A stretch of DNA of 64,000 nucleotides from Loigolactobacillus iwatensis (GTDB lineage: Bacteria; Bacillota; Bacilli; Lactobacillales; Lactobacillaceae): assembly GCF_003950295.1 (NCBI RefSeq), contig NZ_RHNP01000005.1, positions 19,425 through 83,424 on the forward strand. The letters run 5' to 3'. Under the pieces are notes generated by a model, which saw only the letters and a list, made by a program, of their open reading frames with translations, made no database searches and was not told the origin of the DNA. A program made the position numbers and the translations under genes. This document shows positions 1 to 8,579 of this stretch, one piece after another. The stretch's first letter is position 1. Each line of letters starts with the position of its first letter.

Positions 1-716
1 GCAGTATTGAGACTGGCCGTTCGTAAAATCACTTTGGGATAAATATTATTCTTAGTTAAATATTGATCAATAAATCGTTGGAACCCAGAATTTTTATTTT
101 CCATAATCATCGGCTGATTATCAATCAACTCATGACTACTGTTAATCAAACGCAACTTTTTGATTTGCGCCTGATAAGCTGGGTGGCTAGGTGACAGGAC
201 TAGACAAACCGGCTCCCGGTATAACAGTTGATAATGAATCTGACTATTATCAATTGGTAAGACACCAATGTAAAGATCCAAATTATCATTAATTAACTCG
301 GTTTCAACCTCACTGCTGGGGTATTCAACAAGCCGCAGATCAACGTTAGGGTAAGTAGCGTGATATTCAGGTAATAACCGGGGCAAAATTTGCTCACCTA
401 ACGATTGGGTAACGCCAATCGTTAGACGCCCGTGCCCGGCCTCATTCAAGACTGCTAAGCCATGGTATAAAGAATCATACTGGGCCACAATATGTCGTAA
501 GCGGTGTAAATAATACTCTCCCGAATAAGTTAACCGTAACGGATGATGCCGCCGATCGATTAACTGAACACCTAGTTGTTCCTCTCGCTGGCGAATTAAT
601 TTACTCAATGCTGGTTGCGTCATAAATAACATTTCCGCCGCGGCAGTAATGTTACCGAGTTTGGGAACTGCTTCCAGAATTGAAATAAACTGTTTATCTT
701 TTTCAAGTGGTGTCAT
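1..716 (-). CDS. LysR-family transcriptional regulator, truncated by window edge
   Basis: The reading frame opens at the ATG at 716 and runs off the left edge without a stop (about 238 residues visible). The N-terminus carries the LysR winged helix-turn-helix, with the hallmark stretch TAAAEMLFMTQPALSKLI at about residues 24-41. An effector-binding domain follows. The gene is divergent from the flavin reductase at 926, the usual arrangement for a LysR activator and its target, so it probably responds to that enzyme's substrate. The ligand cannot be told from sequence. The C-terminal part of the effector domain is missing from the window. Confidence 0.9.
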   Translation of the reverse strand, partial: MTPLEKDKQFISILEAVPKLGNITAAAEMLFMTQPALSKLIRQREEQLGVQLIDRRHHPLRLTYSGEYYLHRLRHIVAQYDSLYHGLAVLNEAGHGRLTIGVTQSLGEQILPRLLPEYHATYPNVDLRLVEYPSSEVETELINDNLDLYIGVLPIDNSQIHYQLLYREPVCLVLSPSHPAYQAQIKKLRLINSSHELIDNQPMIMENKNSGFQRFIDQYLTKNNIYPKVILRTASLNT

Positions 717-832
717 AGCGGGCACTCCTTTTTTAATCTCAACTTATGCCAATAATAGCATACTTTTAGTATAAAATAATTATTTCACAAATTAGTTTAT
801 TTGTTTAATAATGAAGTTGTAAAATGCTTACT

Positions 833-849
833 TGCTTAATAAATAAGCA
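833..849. promoter_or_regulatory. Candidate LysR operator between divergent genes
   Basis: An inverted repeat TGCTTA-N5-TAAGCA lies in the 209-bp gap between the LysR gene and the flavin reductase. Its size and dyad fit the T-N11-A type of LysR site. Assignment to this regulator rests on position only. Confidence 0.4.
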
Positions 850-925
850 CTTTTAAAATTAATGTTTAGGCAACAAATAATTATCATACCAATAATCGCA
901 TATTAAATGTAAGGGAGTTCTTCTA

Positions 926-3322
926 ATGAAATTTATCGGTATCGTTGGTACTAACGCTGATTTTTCGTATAACCGGCAGTTACTACAGTACATGCAGACT
1001 CACTTTGGTCCTAAGCAAGAAATTGAAATTTGTGAAATTAATCATCTGCCACTTTTTAATGAAAATATCGTCAAGCAACCACCTGTTAGTATCACTCAAT
1101 TGGCCGCTAAAATCAGCTCTGCAGATGGTGTCATCATCGCAACACCGGAATACGATCATTCAATTCCAGCCGCTTTGAAGAGTGTCTTAGAATGGTTGTC
1201 TTGCGAGTTACATCCTTTTAACCATAAACCAATTATGATTGTTGGTGCCTCTTATGGACCCCAAGGTGCTTCCCGTGCGCAACAACATTTACGCCAAATT
1301 TTGGATTCACCTGGTTTAGGTGCCTTTGTGCAACCGGGTAACGAATTTCTATTAAATTACGTTAAGGCCGCCTTTGATGAGCAACATCAATTAAAGGATC
1401 AACAAACAATTAGCTTTTTAGAAAGTTGTTTTAACAATTACTTAGATTTCACGACTTTAATTAATCAGAAATACCAAAAGAAGGTCACGCAATTGCCACA
1501 AGAATCACAAATTACTTGGAATGGTGCCTATGATGTCATTGTTGTTGGTTTCGGTGCCGCTGGTGCTACGGCTGCACGTTTTGCCGCAGACAACGGCGCC
1601 AAGGTACTTTTAACCGATGTTGCTCCAGAAGGACACGAAGGTGGTAACGTTCGCTATGCCGGCCAAGTCGTTGCAACCGGAACGGATTATACTAAAATGC
1701 TCAGTTATTACAAGGCAATGTTAGGTCCAATTGATCTGGATGATACGCTGCTACAAACCTACGTTCAGGGCATGATTAATATGCGTAGTTATTTTAAGAA
1801 TTATCTAGACGTGGAACCAGTCAGCTACAATGATACCTATAAAAATGGAAGTCACGGTGAAGTCGCAAAGGGTTTGGCTCCAGAATACCCTGAATTCCCC
1901 GGTTCTGATACTTTTGATCTCAGCATGGTCCACGAAGGCTTTTTTGACGCCGCCTTATGGAAAAATCTCCGGCAGCACGTTGTTGATCGAACTAATAATA
2001 TTGATGTTTGGCTGTCCTCTCCCGCACAGCACCTAGTTCAAGATCCACTGACCAAAACGATCACTGGCGTTACCATTAAACGCAATGGCCAAAATGTTAA
2101 TATTCAGGCGAAAAATGGTGTTGTACTAGCCTGTGGTGGCTTTGAAACGGATAAACAAGCAATCCAAGACTATTTAGGTGCTCCACATTTGGCACCAATC
2201 GGAACACTTTATAATCAAGGCGATGGCATTAAAATGGCCGAAGAAATTGGTGCCGATATGTGGCACATGAAGAGTTACGAAGGATTAGGCCTACTTTCAG
2301 GAATGACCTTTGCAACTCACCCTGGTGAACGTGGTAAATTAATTTTAGCGCCATGGAAAGATCTTTATACTGGTAGTATTTTTGTTGTTGGTGATGATGG
2401 TAGTCGCTACTTCCGTGAAGACGAAGCAAATCGTCACGGTCGTTTGTACAGTCACGGTACTTGGCGTATTCCAACCGCCCAAGACCATCCTTACCTAATT
2501 TTTGATCAAGTTCAATTTGACCAATTTAAGGCCGCCAAACAGTTACCTGAACAAGATTTCTTTGAACGTGTCATTCAGGCCGCTAATTTACCTGAATTGG
2601 CCCAAAAGACAAATCTCAATGCGGCAACCTTGCAACAAACAGTCGCTGACTTTAATACTTTTGCCAAAACTGGCCACGATTACAGTCAACACCGTGCCGC
2701 TAAAACGATGCGGGCTTTAACTACCGGTCCATATTACGCAGTTAAACTGGAATCGGGAATGCTAAATACGCAAGGCGGACCACGGCGAAACGCTAACGCC
2801 GAAATTTTAAACACCCAGCTCCAACCAATTCCCCACTTATACGGAGCTGGCGAACTCGGTGGCGCTAATGCCAATCAATATGCTGGCGGCAGTAATCTTG
2901 CCGAGTGTTTAATTTTCGGTAAAATTGCTGGTGAAAATGCAGCTAAAGAAAAAACGACGTCAGTCAGCACCCCAACGACTCTTAACGCTAAGGTTGATTT
3001 AGGCAGTAACGACCTAGCTCCTGAAGATTCGCTAAAGGACATCAGTGTTGGCGAAAATCAATATTTGGGTGTCAGTGATACCGGAATTGGTGGCCAGGTG
3101 GTAGTTCGCGTGACCTATACCAACCAGCAAATCAAAAACGTCGAGGTTGTCAAGCAAAGTGAAAGCGAAGACGTTGGTAAGGCGGCCGTAGAACAGTTAC
3201 CGGCCAAAATAGTTGCCGCAAATAGCTATACAGTTGACGCTATTTCAGGCGCTTCTGCTTCTAGTAACGCCATTAAAAGTGCCGTTAAAAATGCGTTAAC
3301 CAAGGCAAAAACAACCAATTAA
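926..3322 (+). CDS. Three-domain flavin reductase (FMN reductase + fumarate reductase-type flavoprotein + FMN-binding domain)
   Basis: This 798-residue protein has three parts. Residues 1-175 resemble NADPH-dependent FMN reductases. Residues about 200-675 are a FAD-binding fumarate/urocanate reductase flavoprotein, starting with the dinucleotide motif VVGFGAAGATAA. Residues about 705-798 are an FMN-binding domain ending in DAISGASASS, which fits the signature for covalent FMN attachment by ApbE (Dxx[ST]GA[ST]x[ST]). Enzymes with these parts reduce activated C=C bonds (fumarate, hydroxycinnamates, acrylates) using NAD(P)H, often as anaerobic electron sinks. In L. plantarum the equivalent HcrA and HcrB are separate proteins beside a LysR gene. 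No signal peptide is visible, so it is probably cytoplasmic. No ApbE is encoded nearby. The ribosome site AAGGGAG precedes the ATG. Substrate unknown. Confidence 0.88.
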   Translation: MKFIGIVGTNADFSYNRQLLQYMQTHFGPKQEIEICEINHLPLFNENIVKQPPVSITQLAAKISSADGVIIATPEYDHSIPAALKSVLEWLSCELHPFNHKPIMIVGASYGPQGASRAQQHLRQILDSPGLGAFVQPGNEFLLNYVKAAFDEQHQLKDQQTISFLESCFNNYLDFTTLINQKYQKKVTQLPQESQITWNGAYDVIVVGFGAAGATAARFAADNGAKVLLTDVAPEGHEGGNVRYAGQVVATGTDYTKMLSYYKAMLGPIDLDDTLLQTYVQGMINMRSYFKNYLDVEPVSYNDTYKNGSHGEVAKGLAPEYPEFPGSDTFDLSMVHEGFFDAALWKNLRQHVVDRTNNIDVWLSSPAQHLVQDPLTKTITGVTIKRNGQNVNIQAKNGVVLACGGFETDKQAIQDYLGAPHLAPIGTLYNQGDGIKMAEEIGADMWHMKSYEGLGLLSGMTFATHPGERGKLILAPWKDLYTGSIFVVGDDGSRYFREDEANRHGRLYSHGTWRIPTAQDHPYLIFDQVQFDQFKAAKQLPEQDFFERVIQAANLPELAQKTNLNAATLQQTVADFNTFAKTGHDYSQHRAAKTMRALTTGPYYAVKLESGMLNTQGGPRRNANAEILNTQLQPIPHLYGAGELGGANANQYAGGSNLAECLIFGKIAGENAAKEKTTSVSTPTTLNAKVDLGSNDLAPEDSLKDISVGENQYLGVSDTGIGGQVVVRVTYTNQQIKNVEVVKQSESEDVGKAAVEQLPAKIVAANSYTVDAISGASASSNAIKSAVKNALTKAKTTN

Positions 3323-3351
3323 TTTACTTGATTAGCTAATGTACCAAATAA

Positions 3352-3399
3352 AAAGCGGTCTAAATTCAAGTTATTTCTAACTTGAATTTAGACCGCTTT
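3352..3399. terminator. Bidirectional terminator between convergent genes
   Basis: A perfect 22-bp inverted repeat (3352-3373 with 3378-3399) with a 4-nt loop is flanked by A and T runs. It lies between the plus-strand reductase and the minus-strand Spx-like gene and can serve both. Confidence 0.85.
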
Positions 3400-3468
3400 A
3401 ATTACTCAAAATAACTTATATAATTGTTGCTTGCAACAGAGTTATGTCAAATTAAACTCGTTCAATCA

Positions 3469-3891
3469 TTAAAATGACAGCGACTGTGTAGGTCCTTTTG
3501 GATAAATTCGGTTAAATAAAGCCATTAATTCTAGTTTTCGTTGTGATTTTGGAATAAAGACACCAATTTTTTCCAAGCTATAGCCCGCAACAATGTTCTT
3601 ATCATCAAAAACAACTGGATTCTTTAAAAGCTGTGGCGTCGCTAAAACAGTATCGATTAATTCATTAAAGGTTAAATTATTGTCAAGTTGTGTCGACTTT
3701 GCTACCTTAGACTTTTTGGCAATTAAATCATCTGTTCCACCCGTTGCCATTAAAAATAAATGGGTTAACTCTGCTTTAGTTAACGGTTTTTGAATAATGT
3801 TACGTAGTTTAAATTCTAAGTGCTGTTGCTTAAACCACTTCATTAATTTATTTTTTGCCGGATCACTAGTGTGAAAATACATTGTAATCAT
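3469..3891 (-). CDS. Spx/ArsC-family protein lacking the redox cysteines
   Basis: The 140-residue length and overall pattern match the Spx/ArsC family, in which Spx binds the RNA polymerase alpha C-terminal domain to redirect transcription under thiol stress. The fold signature is visible in the N-terminal strand, in the LRNIIQKPLTKAEL segment, and in the region ending NPVVFDDKNIVAGY. The usual N-terminal CxxC switch is absent: the corresponding segment reads YFHTSDPAKNK, and the protein has no cysteine. It may therefore act as a redox-independent Spx paralogue. A strong G-rich ribosome site lies 7 nt before the ATG. It is a single gene, convergent with the reductase. Confidence 0.75.
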   Translation of the reverse strand: MITMYFHTSDPAKNKLMKWFKQQHLEFKLRNIIQKPLTKAELTHLFLMATGGTDDLIAKKSKVAKSTQLDNNLTFNELIDTVLATPQLLKNPVVFDDKNIVAGYSLEKIGVFIPKSQRKLELMALFNRIYPKGPTQSLSF

Positions 3892-4103
3892 GCAGGTGCC
3901 CCCCTAATTACAGATTGTTACACCCAAGAATAGACTAATATCAACCAAATGCAAGGGATTTTTAAATAATTTATAATTAATTATTTAAAATAGAACATAT
4001 TTCACTAAATTAAATCGACCACCAACTAGTCTTAGATTTCTAGTATAATGAAAGTGATTTCATTTTGTCGCTAACTCACAAGTTATTACTATAGGAGAAA
4101 TAC

Positions 4104-5252
4104 ATGTCCCAAGCAACTAATAAATTATTACTCATGCAGCAATTCAGCCGCCTATTTAATTTCTCATTTTTTGAATTTAGTATTCCTGGCTGGCAATTAA
4201 CATCGCAAATGCAACGAAACACTGCGATTACTTTAAACCAAAAAGAAATTAAAAACTACAGTAAAGTACTTGCGTCAAAGCAACCACAAATATTTAGATT
4301 ACAGCGTTCTAACGCCTTAATTTTAGCAATTCCAAAATTAGAAAAAAATAAATTAAATGGTATTTGGCTCTGCTTCATTCCCCTTGATTCAGCAAATTTC
4401 GTTCACACAATAACGGATAAATCCGACGCAAACAATCTAGCAGCTACACTTTATCTGGCACTCTACCACGTACCTTCGTCAGTCAAACTGAATTTAACCC
4501 AGCGGCTTGATTCGCTTGTTACACACTACGCAATGCGTGATCTTTTACTTGAAGAACTTAAAACCGACGAAACAACTCATTACTATGACATGGATGAGCT
4601 CTACAAACATGAATTACTAATGTTAGAGGCAATCACTGCCGGAAATTTACAACGTGCTGAGGCATTGATTGACTACTTGCTTCAAGTACCTGAATACGTT
4701 GGTATGCTTAGCTCTGATCCGATAAAACGTGTCAAGGAATTCATCATTGTAACGGTCGTTATTAGTTCTCGAGCCGCTAATGCCGCTGGCGTTCCTTCTG
4801 GTGAATCTTATTTTAAAGGGGATAAATTAATTCGGGAAGCTGAAAAGCAAGTTGATTTAACAAATTATAAGGACTTCACCCGTCAAATCGTTGCCTATTA
4901 CACCAAACTGACGATTCGTTATCGCCAACAAGTGTCACCTTATATTTTTAATATTGAACAATACTTGCAACAACACATCTATCAACCAATCACAGTCGCA
5001 ACTATTGCCCAAAAACTCAATGTTAACGCAACTTACTTATCTCGATTAACAAAAAGTAAGACTGGATTAACCTTAAAACAATATATTTTAAAGCATAAAA
5101 TCACTGAGGCACGTTACCTACTGCAATTTTCAGCTCGCTCAGTGCAAGAAATTTCTCTAATGTTAAATTTCTCTGATCCTAGCCACCTAACTCGTGTTTT
5201 TCGCCAATATACAGGGAAAACACCTTCTGAATACCGCAAACAAAGGAAATAG
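4104..5252 (+). CDS. AraC-family transcriptional regulator
   Basis: A 382-residue regulator. The C-terminal 100 residues form the AraC double helix-turn-helix, with VATIAQKLNVNATYLSRLTKSKTG (split here as VATIAQKLNVNATYLSR) followed by the second helix region ending in DPSHLTRVFRQYTGKTPSEYR. The N-terminal about 270 residues are a sensor-like region also found in other lactobacillus AraC proteins, with no recognisable cupin motif. AGGAGA lies 6 nt upstream of the ATG and a TATAAT hexamer sits at 4044-4049. It stands alone, with no obvious target operon. The sorbitol operon downstream is convergent and has its own regulator. Confidence 0.85.
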   Translation: MSQATNKLLLMQQFSRLFNFSFFEFSIPGWQLTSQMQRNTAITLNQKEIKNYSKVLASKQPQIFRLQRSNALILAIPKLEKNKLNGIWLCFIPLDSANFVHTITDKSDANNLAATLYLALYHVPSSVKLNLTQRLDSLVTHYAMRDLLLEELKTDETTHYYDMDELYKHELLMLEAITAGNLQRAEALIDYLLQVPEYVGMLSSDPIKRVKEFIIVTVVISSRAANAAGVPSGESYFKGDKLIREAEKQVDLTNYKDFTRQIVAYYTKLTIRYRQQVSPYIFNIEQYLQQHIYQPITVATIAQKLNVNATYLSRLTKSKTGLTLKQYILKHKITEARYLLQFSARSVQEISLMLNFSDPSHLTRVFRQYTGKTPSEYRKQRK

Positions 5253-5256
5253 CAAG

Positions 5257-5366
5257 GGAGTGGGACAAAAGTCGGTTTTGGATTCACGTTCTAGAGTAGC
5301 AGTCGAAAACAGTAAAAGGCCAGGACTTTCGTCTCGGCCTTTTACTATTTCCGAACATTACTCTAG
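5257..5366 (+). repeat. Intergenic palindromic repeat element
   Basis: The element starts with GGGAGTGGGACAAAAGTCGG. It contains nested dyads: outer arms CTAGAGTA (5291-5298) and TACTCTAG (5359-5366), inner arms AGTAAAAGGCC (5311-5321) and GGCCTTTTACT (5336-5346). Related openings occur near 35780 and, inverted, near 58375. It may also terminate the AraC transcript. Confidence 0.55.
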
Positions 5367-5379
5367 TGCATCGTAGCAA

Positions 5380-6062
5380 CCATATTTAAAACTATTAGCT
5401 AGTTTTCAGAACGCCAAAACTTAAAATGAAATCTGGCCGCGTGGAACATTCAAGCGTTGTTTGTGTCTTTGGCAACTACTGTAAACCAGCTTGTTGCAAG
5501 TAGGTGAAAATTACTTTCATCAGTGTTGATAGCTAATTAAGATCACTTGTAAAGTGTACAGCCTTAAAGCCATGATTCTGACTCAATTGTACTAACTAAA
5601 CGGTTAAATTAATCAATAATCAGAACTCAACCACAGCCAAGGTGAAATGGAGGCGCTGGCGTATCAGCCGTGTCGAAGGTACTTGATGACCGAATTATGG
5701 TCATTTAGTACCTTGCGTGATTGATAAGATCCATTTTCTTTTCCGATGGGTTTAAACGGAAAGAAAATTAGCTTGTCGACGCGCCACTGTCGCTCATTCT
5801 TAACAACTAATTTTAGCAAGTATTAGTTACTAGAACATATTCGCTAAACAGGACTTGTTTCCCGTTGTCGATTGGACTAAGCCGAAGTCCGGCAAGTCCA
5901 AGTCGCACGCGTTCCATACGCCAGCGCCGGAATGGAACCTAACTAAATCCGTTCACATGTCATTCAGTGGCCAAGCGGCATAAATATTATTTTTAATAGC
6001 GATATAATTTAGATATGAACGCTAAACTTCACTAGAACGTGCGTAAAACTTTAATTTTATTT
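5380..6062. other. Structured non-coding gap
   Basis: No credible gene is present in these 680 bases. Two strong hairpins are: AAGGTACT/AGTACCTT (5676-5714), and a near-perfect 12-13 bp dyad at 5733-5768. The 13-bp GGCGCTGGCGTAT (5652-5664) recurs inverted at 5916-5928. The segment 5864-5907 is repeated in inverted orientation at 55699-55740, so this gap is built at least partly from dispersed repeats. Confidence 0.5.
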
Positions 6063-6437
6063 TCATTTTAAAATTTGAATACTCGACTCTTCATTAATTT
6101 CCGGGTAGGCCTTTTGTTCAACGTACATCGTTCCGGCCAATTCGGGCTTAGTTGAACCGTCAAATACAATTGAAATGTGCCCAAGATTACTTAAATTGGT
6201 CATGACCTCATTACCGACGGCTGTAATTGTATACGCTTGATCATCAATTAAGAGTGTCATTCCTGGCTTTGGTGTTGCCTTAACCGGCATAACATCAATC
6301 AAGTAACAAGAAGAACGTAACGCGTCCGGAGCCTCTTTACCAAAGAAAATCACCATATTGATTTCTTTAAAGCCCTTTGCTTCAGCACCAATTTCAGTAA
6401 CTGTCGTTTCAAAAATTGTCGTCTTAACACTTTCCAT
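6063..6437 (-). CDS. srlB: Sorbitol PTS enzyme IIA
   Basis: A 124-residue EIIA of the glucitol/sorbitol PTS family. It receives phosphate from HPr and passes it to the EIIB domain of SrlE. The family-typical segment NLGHISIVFDG is present near residue 90, and the length matches E. coli SrlB and lactobacillus GutA. It is the last gene of the operon, 16 nt after srlE, with an AGGAGGTAGG ribosome site. Downstream lies the structured gap at 5380-6062. Confidence 0.93.
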   Translation of the reverse strand: MESVKTTIFETTVTEIGAEAKGFKEINMVIFFGKEAPDALRSSCYLIDVMPVKATPKPGMTLLIDDQAYTITAVGNEVMTNLSNLGHISIVFDGSTKPELAGTMYVEQKAYPEINEESSIQILK

Positions 6438-6453
6438 TTTAACCTACCTCCTT

Positions 6454-7467
6454 TTATTTTGCGTACAAACCAAAGCTAGCTACCCAAGCAACTAAAACTC
6501 GCGGAACCCCGTTAATAAAGCGTGAATAAAGTACCGATGGAACCCCCACTTCAACGGTTTTAGAATCTGCTTCTTCTAAACCTAAACCAACTGGAATAAA
6601 GTCACAGCCATTTTGTGTATTAATGGCAAATAATGCTGGTAAAGCATACTGTGGTGGAATTGTGCCCTTACCGATTTCTAAACCAATTAACGTTCCGATA
6701 ACTTGGCCAATAACTGCTCCTGGCCCAAGCAACGGTGATAGAAATGGCAGCGAACAAACAAACCCGATGACACAAAGCCCAACTACGTTACCGGCCAGTG
6801 GCGACATTAATTTCGCAAAAATTTTACCAATTCCCGATCCTTGAATAATCCCGATTAGTAATGCCACAAAAGCCATAAAGGGAATAATTGTATTGATAAC
6901 CGTTTGAACTGATTCCTTAGCAGCTTGATTAAAAGTTGCCACAACTTTACCGGCGCCAGTACCAATCTTGGCAATAAAGCTAGTGTGGTGTAGCTGCTCA
7001 GTAAGCTTCTTACTGGAATCATATTTAGGCGCTGTGGTTTCCTCAGTTTCCGAAATTGGCGCCGTAACTGCAGTTGTTGCGATCGTCTCTGTACTATCAT
7101 CAACCAAGGCAACTTGTTTATCGGTAACAGCAGAAACATAAATTTCCGGGTGAATAAATTTCTGTAATGGGCCACTTTTACCAGTTGGCAAAACGTTGAC
7201 CGTTAAAATTCCCTTTTTAGGGTAAATACCACAACGTAACGTACCGCCACAATCAATAATTGCCAGTGCCGTTTCTTCATCTGGAATCGATGTTTTGAAA
7301 GCATCAACGGCCTTCATACCGGTCAATTTTTCGATGCGGTCAACAATACTCGGTCGTTCACCACCTGTAACATAGATAAATTGATGTTTTTGTTCAGTCG
7401 GTGTAATAATTAGTGGCCCACCATAACCGCCACTGCCTTTAGTGATTTTTATACTTTTCCAAGCCAT
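6454..7467 (-). CDS. srlE: Sorbitol PTS enzyme IIBC
   Basis: A 337-residue EIIBC subunit. The cytoplasmic IIB part (about 1-150) carries the phosphocysteine region CGGTLRCGIYPKKG near residue 75. The membrane part (about 175-337) has several hydrophobic helices, including the stretch beginning TIIPFMAFVALLIGIIQG. Together with SrlA and SrlB it imports sorbitol as sorbitol-6-phosphate. Gene order IIC, IIBC, IIA matches the classical gut operon. A ribosome site TAGGAGAAATTAATT precedes the ATG. Confidence 0.93.
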   Translation of the reverse strand: MAWKSIKITKGSGGYGGPLIITPTEQKHQFIYVTGGERPSIVDRIEKLTGMKAVDAFKTSIPDEETALAIIDCGGTLRCGIYPKKGILTVNVLPTGKSGPLQKFIHPEIYVSAVTDKQVALVDDSTETIATTAVTAPISETEETTAPKYDSSKKLTEQLHHTSFIAKIGTGAGKVVATFNQAAKESVQTVINTIIPFMAFVALLIGIIQGSGIGKIFAKLMSPLAGNVVGLCVIGFVCSLPFLSPLLGPGAVIGQVIGTLIGLEIGKGTIPPQYALPALFAINTQNGCDFIPVGLGLEEADSKTVEVGVPSVLYSRFINGVPRVLVAWVASFGLYAK

Positions 7468-7500
7468 AATTAATTTCTCCTAACGTGTTTTTAACCTAAT

Positions 7501-8079
7501 CTACGCAGCATCCGTTTCTCCCTGTTCTTTAACCGACAACTTAACTTCTTTAGAAAGGATTACCCCGCTTGTCTTACAAACATAAGCGGTCGTAAAATCA
7601 GTAACCCAGCCACCAATGAAGTTCATCACTAAACCAACAAGCAAATAACGAACGGCCAAATCCATCGTGTTTAAGCCTAATTTTTGGACACCCTGCGCAA
7701 TTCCTAACCAAATAAATAATTCACCTGGATTGATGTGTGGAAAAACCCCGTTACTTGTGTGGTTAAACTGAGCTAAAGCCGCGTAATAGCTAGGCTTATA
7801 GAATTCTGGCATAAAACGGCCTAATGAAAATGACATGGGATTACCTAACATGAACGCTGCCAAAAACGGTAAAATCATGTAGCGTGTGATGGGATTTCTT
7901 GATGAAGCCTTGGCCAATTTTTCCATTCGCTCTTCGCCTAAAAAGGAAATAATGGTATTCATCAGAACTAATAATAGCAAGACAACTGGAATGATCGTCG
8001 ACATCCAAGTAATAAACGTTTTACCACCAGTTTGAAATAGGTTCATAAAACCGGAAGCAAAACCAGTAATATATTTCAT
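7501..8079 (-). CDS. srlA: Sorbitol PTS enzyme IIC
   Basis: A 192-residue integral membrane protein of the glucitol EIIC2 family, with several hydrophobic segments and the characteristic loop PFLAAFMLGNPMSFSLGRFM. It forms the translocation channel with the IIC part of SrlE. The start codon overlaps the stop of srlM (ATGAAATGA), so the two are translationally coupled. Confidence 0.93.
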   Translation of the reverse strand: MKYITGFASGFMNLFQTGGKTFITWMSTIIPVVLLLLVLMNTIISFLGEERMEKLAKASSRNPITRYMILPFLAAFMLGNPMSFSLGRFMPEFYKPSYYAALAQFNHTSNGVFPHINPGELFIWLGIAQGVQKLGLNTMDLAVRYLLVGLVMNFIGGWVTDFTTAYVCKTSGVILSKEVKLSVKEQGETDAA

Positions 8080-8579
8080 TTCATAATTCCTTCTTTCTTT
8101 AATCTACCCTGAAAATGATTGATTTTACTTCTGAAATAGGTCACCAGTGGTAACTCAAAGAAATTCGTTTGACCTGAAAAATCACGTTCGGCCAAAGTGC
8201 CATTCTGGTACTTAATCAATGTTTGATAAGCGTTCAAAAGACACTGGCGAATTAAACGGTTTTCTTGATGAAGTTGCGTATAATCCGTAACTAATTCAAT
8301 AAATGACTGCCCATTAAAACGTTTAATTTCTTTAAAGTGAGCAAATATTGTAATCCCTTTCATTACTTGGCAACTTTTAATTACGTTGTTGCCATCTAGC
8401 GCAATTAAAAGTAACGTTCCTGCCTGTAATCTTTTTGGATTACGTCCGATCAGAACCCGACCACGCCGTCGTAACTGGCCGTAATGTTTGGCAAAATTAC
8501 GAACCTGGAGGAAACCCAATGCCGCTTGAAACAAGAATGCTAAAAAGATAAAGATAATAAGTATAACTAAGTTTGACAT
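8076..8579 (-). CDS. srlM: Glucitol operon activator GutM/SrlM
   Basis: A 167-residue protein with one N-terminal membrane segment (LVILIIFIFLAFLFQAALGF) followed by the basic GutM signature RNFAKHYGQLRRRGRVLIGRN. GutM proteins activate sorbitol operons and in lactobacilli work with the PRD regulator GutR. It starts immediately after the srlR stop codon and overlaps srlA by 4 nt, so it is clearly co-expressed with them. Confidence 0.9.
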   Translation of the reverse strand: MSNLVILIIFIFLAFLFQAALGFLQVRNFAKHYGQLRRRGRVLIGRNPKRLQAGTLLLIALDGNNVIKSCQVMKGITIFAHFKEIKRFNGQSFIELVTDYTQLHQENRLIRQCLLNAYQTLIKYQNGTLAERDFSGQTNFFELPLVTYFRSKINHFQGRLKKEGIMK

